The position numbers and the translations under genes were made by a program. DNA of 28,617 nt from a virus. Positions 21,242-26,893 of this stretch are shown here, piece by piece. How positions within the stretch are numbered: position 1 is the first letter of the stretch; every line of letters begins with the position of its first letter. The DNA lies in IMG/VR virus record IMGVR_UViG_3300009169_000075, positions 1-28,617 of that record; one strand, given 5' to 3'. The notes beneath the pieces were generated by a model. The model was given only the letters and a program-made list of their open reading frames with translations. It was not told the origin of the DNA and searched no databases.

Positions 21242-21366
21242 ACATCAAGCTACAAGAGTTTGATGCTCGATTGACAATGATTAAGAGAGAACTAAACGAG
21301 CTAGTAAAAACAGCTAAAGACATTGAGTTTCGAGCTAAGGCAATCTTGGGTGAGGTAGACAAATGA
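21223..21366 (+). CDS. Small coiled-coil protein
   Basis: A 47-residue protein with ATG 21223 and ribosome site GAGGGGA (21214-21220). It reads MGPKELDIKLQEFDARLTMI, KRELNELVKTAKDIEFRAKA and ILGEVDK, an almost continuous heptad-like helix. It overlaps the end of the previous gene by 19 bases and the next start by ATGA, and it fills what would otherwise be a 121-base gap. Function unknown; coiled-coil pairing with another small protein of the operon is possible. Confidence 0.6.
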   Translation: MGPKELDIKLQEFDARLTMIKRELNELVKTAKDIEFRAKAILGEVDK

Positions 21367-21608
21367 TTAGCTGGAGAAAATGGATTCAGTATCAAGACAA
21401 CCGAACAGCTAGAAAAATGCTAAAAACTATTCCTTTATGGTATTCAAAGGGTTTTGAAGAAGGCTCAGCTGAAATGAAAGATTACTTAGCCGAACAAATA
21501 ATCCACTCAATCAACCAAGATGCAGTCCTAAGAATGACGGCAGATGTTGACACACTAGAGCGTGTTGTCGAAATCATTGAGGCGGTGAGGGACATTGGCA
21601 AAGCATAG
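21363..21608 (+). CDS. Hypothetical protein, GFxxG type
   Basis: An 81-residue protein coupled to the preceding gene (ATGA). It begins MISWRKWIQYQDNRTARKML and contains LWYSKGFEEGSAEMKDYLAE, QIIHSINQDAVLRMTADVDT and LERVVEIIEAVRDIGKA. The W-Y-x-K-G-F-E-E-G helix is similar in style to the protein at 21038, and the V-V-E-I-I-E-A-V-R-D-I end recalls I-E-V-V-E-D-I at 20796. Together these suggest old duplications among the small genes. No function is assigned. The next small gene starts in its last codons. Confidence 0.6.
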   Translation: MISWRKWIQYQDNRTARKMLKTIPLWYSKGFEEGSAEMKDYLAEQIIHSINQDAVLRMTADVDTLERVVEIIEAVRDIGKA

Positions 21609-21717
21609 AGCAAGCAGAGTCCCTATCAACTGGCGTATCTTGCGAGTTCACTGGGCATACAAGACACTAAGAATCAGAAGAATGATTTGGACACTGATTT
21701 ACAAAACAACCAAATAA
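21595..21717 (+). CDS. Small basic protein
   Basis: A 40-residue, strongly basic protein from TTG 21595, with ribosome site GTGAGGG six bases upstream. It reads MAKHRASRVPINWRILRVHW and AYKTLRIRRMIWTLIYKTTK: an Arg/Lys/Trp-rich amphipathic chain that could bind nucleic acid or a membrane. It overlaps the preceding gene by 14 bases and leaves 46 bases before the next. Being so short it may be a chance frame, but the ribosome site, the coupling and the otherwise empty 155-base gap argue that it is real. Confidence 0.5.
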   Translation: MAKHRASRVPINWRILRVHWAYKTLRIRRMIWTLIYKTTK

Positions 21718-21763
21718 AGCTATTTGGCTCTAAGCTTGATAGAGAGAACCGAAAGGGGCAGCA

Positions 21764-21985
21764 ATGCTAGAGGGAATGGAACCACAAAAAAGAAAAGCGC
21801 CATGCAAAGTGAGGACAGTCTTAGAGTCATTAGACGCAAAAGACCAGGTTGTTCTTGTAAACGCAGTATCCAATGAGTCATGGGGAGCTAACGCACTAGC
21901 TAGAGAGCTAACTGCTAGAGGAATAACAATTAGCGAGAGGCCAATAATGGCTCATCGCAGGAAAGCGTGTAGCTGTGCTAGATAA
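21764..21985 (+). CDS. Small putative DNA-binding protein
   Basis: A 73-residue protein with ATG 21764 and ribosome site AAAGGGG. The sequence KAPCKVRTVLESLDAKDQVV, LVNAVSNESWGANALARELT and ARGITISERPIMAHRRKACS has the shape of a helix-turn-helix: WGANALARELTARGITISER would be helix, turn and recognition helix, followed by a basic end with Cys. Comparable short proteins precede metallophosphoesterase genes in other actinophages. It overlaps the next gene by 11 bases. DNA binding is inferred from the pattern only. Confidence 0.6.
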   Translation: MLEGMEPQKRKAPCKVRTVLESLDAKDQVVLVNAVSNESWGANALARELTARGITISERPIMAHRRKACSCAR

Positions 21986-23123
21986 CTTAGAACCCGCACC
22001 AAAGGTGACACCGCCTAAAGACTGGCGACCTGCTGTTCAGTTTGACGGCACAACTGGTGAGGCAACTACTCCACCAACCACAGGCAACCAGCCTAACTTT
22101 GACGAGTTTCTAATCGAGCAAGGCTTTGACCCTGACAAGATTGAGATTTACGGCCCAATCAGAACTAGCCGTTGGCAACAGCGTGAGGGTGGCGATTGGT
22201 TAGTTAGCTGGCGCTTCAACTTCAGAACACGCTCTGAAGTCGAGATTGACTTACCAACTCTTTACTCACAAGCTCGCAAAAGCATCAAGATTGCAAAGCC
22301 AAAAGAACAGACAGAAAAAGCTGTTGTTGTTTGCTGGTCAGACACCCAAACAGGTAAGGCTGGCGACATCAGAGGTGGCACACCTGAGCTGATTGAGCGT
22401 ATTGCCGAGAAGCAAGCCAAGCTTGCAGATTACTTAAAAAAAGAAAAACCAGATGTTATTTATTTTCTAAATGTTGGTGACAGCATCGAAGGCTTTGAAT
22501 CTGGTGGCAACCCTATGAGAACTAATGACCTTAGTTTGATGCAACAGGTTGACCTTGAGGCAACTTTTGAGTGGGAGACTTTGAAGCTCATGGCTAACTA
22601 CGCGCCTATTGTTGCTGCTTCGGTTGGCTCCAACCATTGTGCTTGGAGAGCTGGAAGACAGAAACTCGGTACAGCAACGGATGACTGGGGCTTACACATC
22701 CAGCGCCAGCTTGCCAGACTTGCACAGGAAACAGACTTACCAGTCAAGTTCTACGAGCCACAGCCTAACGATGAATCTTTGGCTCTAGATGTTTGGGGAG
22801 ACAACGAGATGATTCTAGGTCTAGTGCATGGACACCAAGCTAGCCGACCTGATGGGATTGTCCAATGGTGGCGTAATCAGTCACACGGCAACCAACCAGT
22901 AAAAGACGCAGACATTCTCATTCATGGCCACTTCCACCACCTAACTGTAAAAGAGTCAGGCAGAAGAAACGACCATAGCCGATGGGTTATTCAATGTCCA
23001 ACTCTTGACGCTGGCTCAAGCTGGTATCGAACAGGCATGGGTGGAGATGACAGCGACCCAGGTTTACTTGTCTTCCCGCTAACCAAGGGCGAGAACTTCC
23101 AAGGAACAGTGCATAAGCTCTAA
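21975..23123 (+). CDS. Metallophosphoesterase / SbcD-like nuclease
   Basis: A 382-residue protein of the calcineurin-type metallophosphoesterase fold. The metal-binding motifs appear in order: WSDTQTGK (121-128, D123 and probably Q125 where most have H), NVGDS (166-170), GSNH (218-221), LVHGHQ (283-288) and LIHGHFHH (315-322). The first 110 residues (EFLIEQGFDPDKIEIYGPIR, then a Trp-rich strand pair) form an extra N-terminal domain common to this phage family. It could process DNA ends during recombination, like SbcD, or hydrolyse a small phosphodiester. It starts at GTG 21975 and overlaps both neighbours. The replacement of the usual D-x-H by D-T-Q in motif I deserves checking. Confidence 0.82.
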   Translation: MLDNLEPAPKVTPPKDWRPAVQFDGTTGEATTPPTTGNQPNFDEFLIEQGFDPDKIEIYGPIRTSRWQQREGGDWLVSWRFNFRTRSEVEIDLPTLYSQARKSIKIAKPKEQTEKAVVVCWSDTQTGKAGDIRGGTPELIERIAEKQAKLADYLKKEKPDVIYFLNVGDSIEGFESGGNPMRTNDLSLMQQVDLEATFEWETLKLMANYAPIVAASVGSNHCAWRAGRQKLGTATDDWGLHIQRQLARLAQETDLPVKFYEPQPNDESLALDVWGDNEMILGLVHGHQASRPDGIVQWWRNQSHGNQPVKDADILIHGHFHHLTVKESGRRNDHSRWVIQCPTLDAGSSWYRTGMGGDDSDPGLLVFPLTKGENFQGTVHKL

Positions 23124-23305
23124 TGCCAATCTACGACTACAAGTGCAACACCTGTGACCTAAAGATGACACTCATAAGGAAAATAACCGAACCAGCGCCG
23201 ATTCCATTGTGCGCTAACTGCGTAAAAGACTTAGTTAGGGTCTATGACGCACCTGGAGTCAGCTTCAAAGGCACAGGTTGGGCTGGCAAAGAAAATAAAA
23301 AATGA
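23123..23305 (+). CDS. FmdB-like zinc-ribbon protein
   Basis: A 60-residue zinc ribbon. It begins MPIYDYKCNTCDLKMTLIRK with C8 and C11, and has a second C-x-x-C at C30 and C33 (IPLCANCVKDLVRVYDAPGV); the end SFKGTGWAGKENKK matches the closing F-K-G-x-G-W of the FmdB/putative regulatory protein family. Such proteins are small and common in actinobacteria and their phages; their role is poorly known, perhaps transcriptional. It is coupled to the preceding gene by TAATG. Confidence 0.82.
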   Translation: MPIYDYKCNTCDLKMTLIRKITEPAPIPLCANCVKDLVRVYDAPGVSFKGTGWAGKENKK

Positions 23306-23362
23306 GGGGGGGGTATGCTCAAAGCATGTCCTACAAGAAATTAAAAAAATCGGGGGGCCGCA

Positions 23363-23698
23363 ATGCCTAAAATGCCCTGCCTAGTTTGCAAAAAACTAAC
23401 AGACGGAAACTCAAGATGTGATGCCCACCAGAAGATGTGGGATGACGAAGCCGATGCCAAACGGCGAGCGCGTAAGCAAGCCACTGGCCAATACTCAGGT
23501 GACTACAAGGCAAGAGCAAGGATGGTTCGAGAGAACGCCTATGTCTGCCATCTCTGCAACGAAGGCCCAAGACTCAATGACCCTTGGCAAGCAGACCACA
23601 TCAATCCTGGCGACCCTTACAGCCCACTAGCCGCAGCTCATCGGTCATGCAACGCAAGCCGAGGCAACAAGCCACTAAAAGATTCGGTCAAAGACTAA
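23363..23698 (+). CDS. HNH endonuclease
   Basis: A 111-residue HNH nuclease. After an N-terminal zinc pair (CLVCK, then RCDAH) and a charged helix (DDEADAKRRARKQATGQY), the core reads VRENAYVCHLCNEGPR (C62, C65), QADHINPGDPYSPLA (H79) and AAHRSCNASRGNKPL (H93, C96, N97), matching the C-x-x-C...DH...H-x-x-C-N-x-x-R-G pattern. HNH proteins next to terminase genes aid packaging, but no terminase is near in this window, so a free nuclease or homing function remains possible. The end of the gene runs into the GATTCGGT array; its last codons include the first repeat. A G-run (23352-23357) lies just before the start. Confidence 0.88.
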   Translation: MPKMPCLVCKKLTDGNSRCDAHQKMWDDEADAKRRARKQATGQYSGDYKARARMVRENAYVCHLCNEGPRLNDPWQADHINPGDPYSPLAAAHRSCNASRGNKPLKDSVKD

Positions 23699-23813
23699 GA
23701 CTCAAGACTCGGTTCGGATTCGGTTCAACTGACACAGAGCGAGAGCTTCCGATTCGGTCAAGATTCGGTTGAAAAACTTAAAGATTCGGTTCAAAAATTC
23801 GGTCAGATTCGGT
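23681..23813 (+). repeat. GATTCGGT repeat array
   Basis: Six exact copies of GATTCGGT (23681, 23717, 23751, 23762, 23783, 23806) and at least two close variants (23707, 23796) occur within 133 bases, all in the same orientation. The intervals are about 36, 34, 11, 21 and 23 bases, with the variant at 13 and 10, close to whole turns of the helix. Most copies continue with T/C-A/G-A. The array begins in the last codons of the HNH gene and is otherwise non-coding. Confidence 0.85.
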
Positions 23814-23881
23814 TGAAAATTCTGACAGACTGACCCAAAAAGGCATTAGAACACTTGTACGAAACATTTGTTCGAAAGCCT

Positions 23882-24170
23882 GAAACCCTGCCACCGATAC
23901 AGGCAACCCGAAACCCTGCCAGATTGAAGCGCCGAAACACACACCGCGACAGGGTAAGAGTAAGCCCCGCGGATACACGCACACACAAACAAACCGACAA
24001 CACCGACAACACCGACAGACCGCAACCCGCGACAGGGTAAAGACACCCGCCACAAACCCGCAACAGGCAAGCAAGGCGAAACCCTGCCAAGGGTAGCCAA
24101 AGGCAACATATAAAGAGGTGAAACCGCCCGAAACAGACCAAACACCGCAACAGGGCAAAACAGGGCAAAA
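23882..24170. repeat. CCCTG / CAGGG interspersed repeats
   Basis: GAAACCCTGCCA occurs three times (23882, 23910, 24078) and GCGACAGGGTAA twice (23946, 24029). ACCCTG and CAGGGT are complementary, so the copies could pair with each other in RNA or bind a protein in either orientation. CAGGGCAAAA occurs twice near 24151 and 24161. ACCGACAAC occurs in tandem at 23993-24017. Confidence 0.7.
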
Positions 24171-24175
24171 ACACC

Positions 24176-24260
24176 CGCGACACGCCGAAGACAAAAAAAG
24201 ACAAAAAAACTTGAAAAAAACCAAAAATTCTGCTATTCTCTAAACATAGCCAAACGGCTA
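24176..24260 (+). promoter_or_regulatory. Strong promoter module 2
   Basis: CGCGACACGCCGAA (24176-24189), -35 TTGAAA (24211-24216), a 17-base spacer, extended -10 TGC-TATTCT (24231-24239), then hairpin TAGCC-AAAC-GGCTA (24247-24260) after seven bases. The 14-mer lies 35 bases before the -35 box, exactly as in module 1. It drives the right-arm operon. Confidence 0.85.
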
Positions 24261-24279
24261 CAAAGGGAAAGGGCAACAG

Positions 24280-24495
24280 ATGAACGAAGCAATCAAGATT
24301 CTAAAAATTGAGCAAGTAGCACTAGATAGACAATATGAAGAAACAAACGAAAGGCTACGCTTAGCAAAAAAGTTTGGAAAGGCCAGCGAGCTTGAAGACC
24401 TAAGACGAGACGAGGCCGTCTCTTGGGTACGCCTTAGCCTAATAATCAAACTAATCGAAAAGCTAGAGCACGCTTACCAAATGGCGGGCAACTAA
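24280..24495 (+). CDS. Small coiled-coil protein, first gene of right-arm operon
   Basis: A 71-residue helical protein: MNEAIKILKIEQVALDRQYE, ETNERLRLAKKFGKASELED and LRRDEAVSWVRLSLIIKLIE. Ribosome site AAAGGGAAAGGG lies 7-18 bases before the ATG. As first gene behind promoter module 2 it is likely to be expressed early and strongly. No family is recognised; coiled-coil pairing is suggested by the heptad spacing. The stop overlaps the next start (TAATG). Confidence 0.65.
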   Translation: MNEAIKILKIEQVALDRQYEETNERLRLAKKFGKASELEDLRRDEAVSWVRLSLIIKLIEKLEHAYQMAGN

Positions 24496-24806
24496 TGAAC
24501 AAGCTACAAGACAAAGCGCGGGAACTTGTCGCGCTAGGCCAAAGCTACGGACTAGACCCAAGGATTGAAGGCCAAAGTGATTGGGTTGTTTATGTTGATT
24601 ACACCAACAACATCACTAGCCTTGTTTACTTTACCGATACGGAAAAAGTGCGTGTAGAAACTTGGGATTATCACGGCGGAAGAAGAAAAGAAAAGATAGC
24701 CTTTAGAAATTTAGAGCAGACCTTGGAATATGTCGCCAAAGATATCAAAGACCGCGAAGCGAGAGCAAAGGAACGCGAAGCAAGAAAGTTTAGAGCGCTG
24801 ATATGA
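24495..24806 (+). CDS. Hypothetical protein with beta core and charged helix
   Basis: A 103-residue protein. It starts with a helix (MNKLQDKARELVALGQSYGL), then a strand pair rich in aromatic residues (DWVVYVDYTNNITSLVYFTD, KVRVETWDYHGG), and ends in a Glu/Lys/Arg helix (DIKDREARAKEREARKFRAL). It is coupled to both neighbours by overlaps. Codons GCG and CGC are more frequent than in genes left of 23.7 kb. No function is recognised. Confidence 0.62.
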   Translation: MNKLQDKARELVALGQSYGLDPRIEGQSDWVVYVDYTNNITSLVYFTDTEKVRVETWDYHGGRRKEKIAFRNLEQTLEYVAKDIKDREARAKEREARKFRALI

Positions 24807-24931
24807 ACGACAGATACACGCACGAACTAAACCGCTTACTTGGAAAGCTAGTTATTGTTTTGGCAACCGCTAGCGCCGTAATACTTACCCCGCCAATTCT
24901 GGCAGGGCTTGAGCTACTAGGAAAGGGCTAA
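24803..24931 (+). CDS. Small single-span membrane protein
   Basis: A 42-residue protein: MNDRYTHELNRLLGKLVIVL, then ATASAVILTPPILAGLELLG and KG. A charged N-terminus is followed by one hydrophobic segment (about 16-35) broken by Pro-Pro. It overlaps the preceding gene by ATGA and is followed by the next ATG after three bases. The short length makes chance possible, but coupling and the filled 128-base gap support it. No function is assigned. Confidence 0.55.
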   Translation: MNDRYTHELNRLLGKLVIVLATASAVILTPPILAGLELLGKG

Positions 24932-24934
24932 ACA

Positions 24935-25114
24935 ATGATTAGATGCCAGATGGCAGGTTGCGTTGAAATGGCGGGTGTTTTTGCCACCTATGAAGACGAA
25001 GTTTACGGAAAACAAATGCGTGATTTTTGCGAAAGTTGCGCGGAATACTTAGCCGATGACCCCGCTAAAGACCTAAAATTTACACCTTACGCAAACAAAG
25101 GGCTAACAAAATGA
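24935..25114 (+). CDS. Small zinc-ribbon-like protein
   Basis: A 59-residue protein: MIRCQMAGCVEMAGVFATYE, then DEVYGKQMRDFCESCAEYLA and DDPAKDLKFTPYANKGLTK. Cysteines at 4 and 9, and at 32 and 35, form a plausible zinc site (C-x4-C then C-x2-C). It is coupled to the next gene (ATGA), which is also a Cys-rich protein. It could be a transcription-modifying or RNA-binding knuckle. No family is recognised with confidence. Confidence 0.58.
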   Translation: MIRCQMAGCVEMAGVFATYEDEVYGKQMRDFCESCAEYLADDPAKDLKFTPYANKGLTK

Positions 25115-25269
25115 ACAAGCCAAGACTAGAAACTAAATGTTATGAGTGTCAAACACCTATCAAGATTACGCGGAAGCGCTTGGAACAGGTTGGCAATTAT
25201 CCGCAATGCGAAAAACACACCCAAGATTTTTACGCTTGGGTTGGCAACTTATACAGACAACAAAACTAA
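25111..25269 (+). CDS. Small zinc-ribbon-like protein
   Basis: A 52-residue protein: MNKPRLETKCYECQTPIKIT, RKRLEQVGNYPQCEKHTQDF, YAWVGNLYRQQN. The ligands C10 and C13, then C33 and H36, give a C-x2-C...C-x2-H zinc knuckle with a basic stretch between. It starts in the stop codon of the preceding Cys-rich gene, so the two may be made and act together. No function is assigned. Confidence 0.58.
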   Translation: MNKPRLETKCYECQTPIKITRKRLEQVGNYPQCEKHTQDFYAWVGNLYRQQN

Positions 25270-25287
25270 CGAAAGGGAACTAACAAA

Positions 25288-25614
25288 ATGACAACACAAA
25301 AATTTTTTGATTTATGCGATACAGCGCCAAAGTACGCGGAAGACACCGCTCACCTGTTTAGTTGGTGCGAAGGTAATTATGATTTCCCCGCGCCGTCTAG
25401 TTTATTTCTTGACTTAGTTGGATACAGCGAGGAACAACACGGATATAACCTATGCGCGGAGAAAATGCCAAGCCTTGGATATCTTGAAATAGATATGTTA
25501 GCCAAGGCACTTACGGAATACGCCACACGGCCAAACGATGTTAGCAATTTTGTTGAAAAGCTAATGAACGCCTATCTAAACGAAGAAGAAGACGAAGAAG
25601 GAGAAGAAGACTAA
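25288..25614 (+). CDS. Acidic hypothetical protein
   Basis: A 108-residue protein with ATG 25288 and ribosome site GAAAGGGA. It begins TTQKFFDLCDTAPKYAEDTA and has SLFLDLVGYSEEQHGYNLCA, MLAKALTEYATRPNDVSNFV; the last ten residues are almost all acidic (EEEDEEGEED). Such an acidic, helical protein could mimic DNA or bind a basic host factor, a common theme among phage early proteins, but nothing here proves it. It overlaps the next start (TAATG). Confidence 0.6.
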   Translation: MTTQKFFDLCDTAPKYAEDTAHLFSWCEGNYDFPAPSSLFLDLVGYSEEQHGYNLCAEKMPSLGYLEIDMLAKALTEYATRPNDVSNFVEKLMNAYLNEEEDEEGEED

Positions 25615-26042
25615 TGGAAACGACAGAAAAAGAAACGCCGCAACTTTACTGGTCAGAGCTGGCAGAGCTAACGCATATTAGCCAAGTTGAAACTTTTGGA
25701 TTTTGCACTTGTGAAGACGGCGACAAGGTATATGACGATTGCACACAAGACGGACAATATCCCGAAAACCCAAAACATAAAACAACGAAAGACTACACAC
25801 TAAACACTTATGCGAACGGGTACGGAGTGTGGCACAGTGAAATTCATTTTTCTTCACCAATGGGAAACACTGGAGAAGCGCAAAGAATAATCTCTAACGC
25901 AATAAGAAACGCAAAACGACAGATTAGAGAAGCAATACAGGAAAGAATGAGAAGCAAGACCAAGCGCCTAGCCTATGAAATAGCTAACAGTATGGGAATT
26001 GGAACAAACCAAATTGTTTGTTTGACAATCAAAGAAAAATAA
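25614..26042 (+). CDS. Hypothetical protein, 142 residues
   Basis: The largest gene of the right arm. It begins METTEKETPQLYWSELAELT and has a Cys/Asp segment (FGFCTCEDGDKVYDDCTQDG), an aromatic middle (LNTYANGYGVWHSEIHFSSP), then a long basic helix (AIRNAKRQIREAIQERMRSK) and a hydrophobic end (NQIVCLTIKEK). The Cys and Asp residues might bind metal. No family is recognised. It is followed by a 30-base A-rich gap with GAAAAGGGAAAAG as ribosome site for the next gene. Confidence 0.6.
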   Translation: METTEKETPQLYWSELAELTHISQVETFGFCTCEDGDKVYDDCTQDGQYPENPKHKTTKDYTLNTYANGYGVWHSEIHFSSPMGNTGEAQRIISNAIRNAKRQIREAIQERMRSKTKRLAYEIANSMGIGTNQIVCLTIKEK

Positions 26043-26072
26043 AACAACAAAAAGAAAAGGGAAAAGAAAAAA

Positions 26073-26453
26073 ATGGGACAGTATCACAAACTAATAAACC
26101 TTGACAAGCGCGAACAGGTAAACCCTTATCCGCTAGACCTAGGCGCTAAGCAATACGAACAAACAGGAACAGCGGGAGATTTTGGGGACGCGTTATATCT
26201 TCTCTTGATGACCTCACCGAATAGAGGAGGGGGCGACTGGGATTATTTTCCTAGTCTGTCGGGCCGTTGGGTTGGAGACCGCGTAATTGTTTTAGGCGAT
26301 TACACCGAAGACGGCGACCTGCCGAATTACCCTAACGCAAGCAAGCTATACAGCGAAAGCAAAAACTGGGCTGATATCTCTGATGAGATAGCGCAAGCGT
26401 TAGACAAAGTTTACAAACGGCTAGATAACTTACTTACAATTACAAACAACTAA
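26073..26453 (+). CDS. Hypothetical protein of MGQYxxLxNLDKxE type
   Basis: A 126-residue protein. The start MGQYHKLINLDKREQVNPYP and the middle block LSGRWVGDRVIVLGDYTEDG resemble a family of uncharacterised proteins found in phages and bacteria that begin MGQYY.x.NLDK and carry a G-R-W-x-G-D-R-x-x-x-x-G-D-Y signature. A helix closes the chain (ISDEIAQALDKVYKRLDNLL). The conserved start suggests the N-terminus is functional. To my knowledge the biochemical role is unknown. The ribosome site is AAAAGGGAAAAG, followed by an A-rich spacer. Confidence 0.65.
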   Translation: MGQYHKLINLDKREQVNPYPLDLGAKQYEQTGTAGDFGDALYLLLMTSPNRGGGDWDYFPSLSGRWVGDRVIVLGDYTEDGDLPNYPNASKLYSESKNWADISDEIAQALDKVYKRLDNLLTITNN

Positions 26454-26479
26454 ACAACAAACAGAAAAGGGAAAACAAA

Positions 26480-26728
26480 ATGAACGAAACAATCACAATC
26501 AACAAAGCAACCGCCGAAACAATTTTGTTCTTTATGACGGACTACTTGTATTACGTGGACAGCCTAGACAAAGAAACGCGCAACCAAATTAGGGCGCTTG
26601 ATGAACTAATCACAGCGCTAGATTATGAAGACGAATATCGCGCCAAGGTTGAAGAAATACAAAACGCCAATATCAAAATGAACGCGGAATTTCACGCAAA
26701 GCAAGCGGAAAAGGCGGCGAACGAATGA
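26480..26728 (+). CDS. Hypothetical helical protein
   Basis: An 82-residue protein: MNETITINKATAETILFFMT, DYLYYVDSLDKETRNQIRAL, then a long charged helix (EYRAKVEEIQNANIKMNAEF, HAKQAEKAANE). AAAAGGGAAAA lies before the ATG, in an intergenic stretch very like the one before 26073, so the two leaders may be duplicates. The stop overlaps the next gene (ATGA). It is not recognised. Confidence 0.62.
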   Translation: MNETITINKATAETILFFMTDYLYYVDSLDKETRNQIRALDELITALDYEDEYRAKVEEIQNANIKMNAEFHAKQAEKAANE

Positions 26729-26892
26729 CAACAGACACAAAGGAAACACCCGCCGTCTATTCTGTGTGGGTTGGAAGTGTAGAGATAAACGATTATTACC
26801 TGACCTATGAAAAGGCGCGAAGAATTGCTCAAGCCTGGATTGATGACGGATACAAAGAAACAAACATTAGACAAGAAATAGAGGTGAAATAA
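26725..26892 (+). CDS. Small hypothetical protein, alpha/beta
   Basis: A 55-residue protein: MTTDTKETPAVYSVWVGSVE, INDYYLTYEKARRIAQAWID, DGYKETNIRQEIEVK. The pattern of strand (VYSVWVGSVEINDYYL), helix (YEKARRIAQAWIDDGY) and strand (NIRQEIEV) is that of the small proteins with W-x-D-x-G-Y-x-x-x-x-I often found in phages. It overlaps the preceding stop (ATGA). Function unknown. Confidence 0.6.
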   Translation: MTTDTKETPAVYSVWVGSVEINDYYLTYEKARRIAQAWIDDGYKETNIRQEIEVK

Positions 26893-26893
26893 A

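Larger units (their letters stand above)
23699..24279. other. Non-coding regulatory region between operons
   Basis: About 580 bases with no supported gene. From left to right it holds most of the GATTCGGT array, a possible LexA-type box (23847-23862), repeated GAAACCCTGCCA and CAGGGTAA words, an ACCGACAAC tandem tract and promoter module 2. An open frame at 23855-24040 is a by-product of the repeats. Minus-strand frames are hydrophobic because of the base skew and have no ribosome sites. Confidence 0.75.

Noticed and set aside
23860-23880. GTTCGAAAG resembling a tRNA T-arm
   Set aside because: No acceptor, D-arm or anticodon stem can be built around it, so it is not a tRNA.
23855-24040. Plus-strand 61-codon frame
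   Set aside because: Its codons coincide with the tandem ACCGACAAC and CAGGGT repeats, the composition is simple (Thr, Arg, Asp, Pro), and no ribosome site precedes it.
23778-24276. Long minus-strand open frames with hydrophobic, Cys-rich translations
   Set aside because: They arise from the base skew of a repeat-rich non-coding stretch, overlap each other in several frames, and have no ribosome site or recognisable domain.
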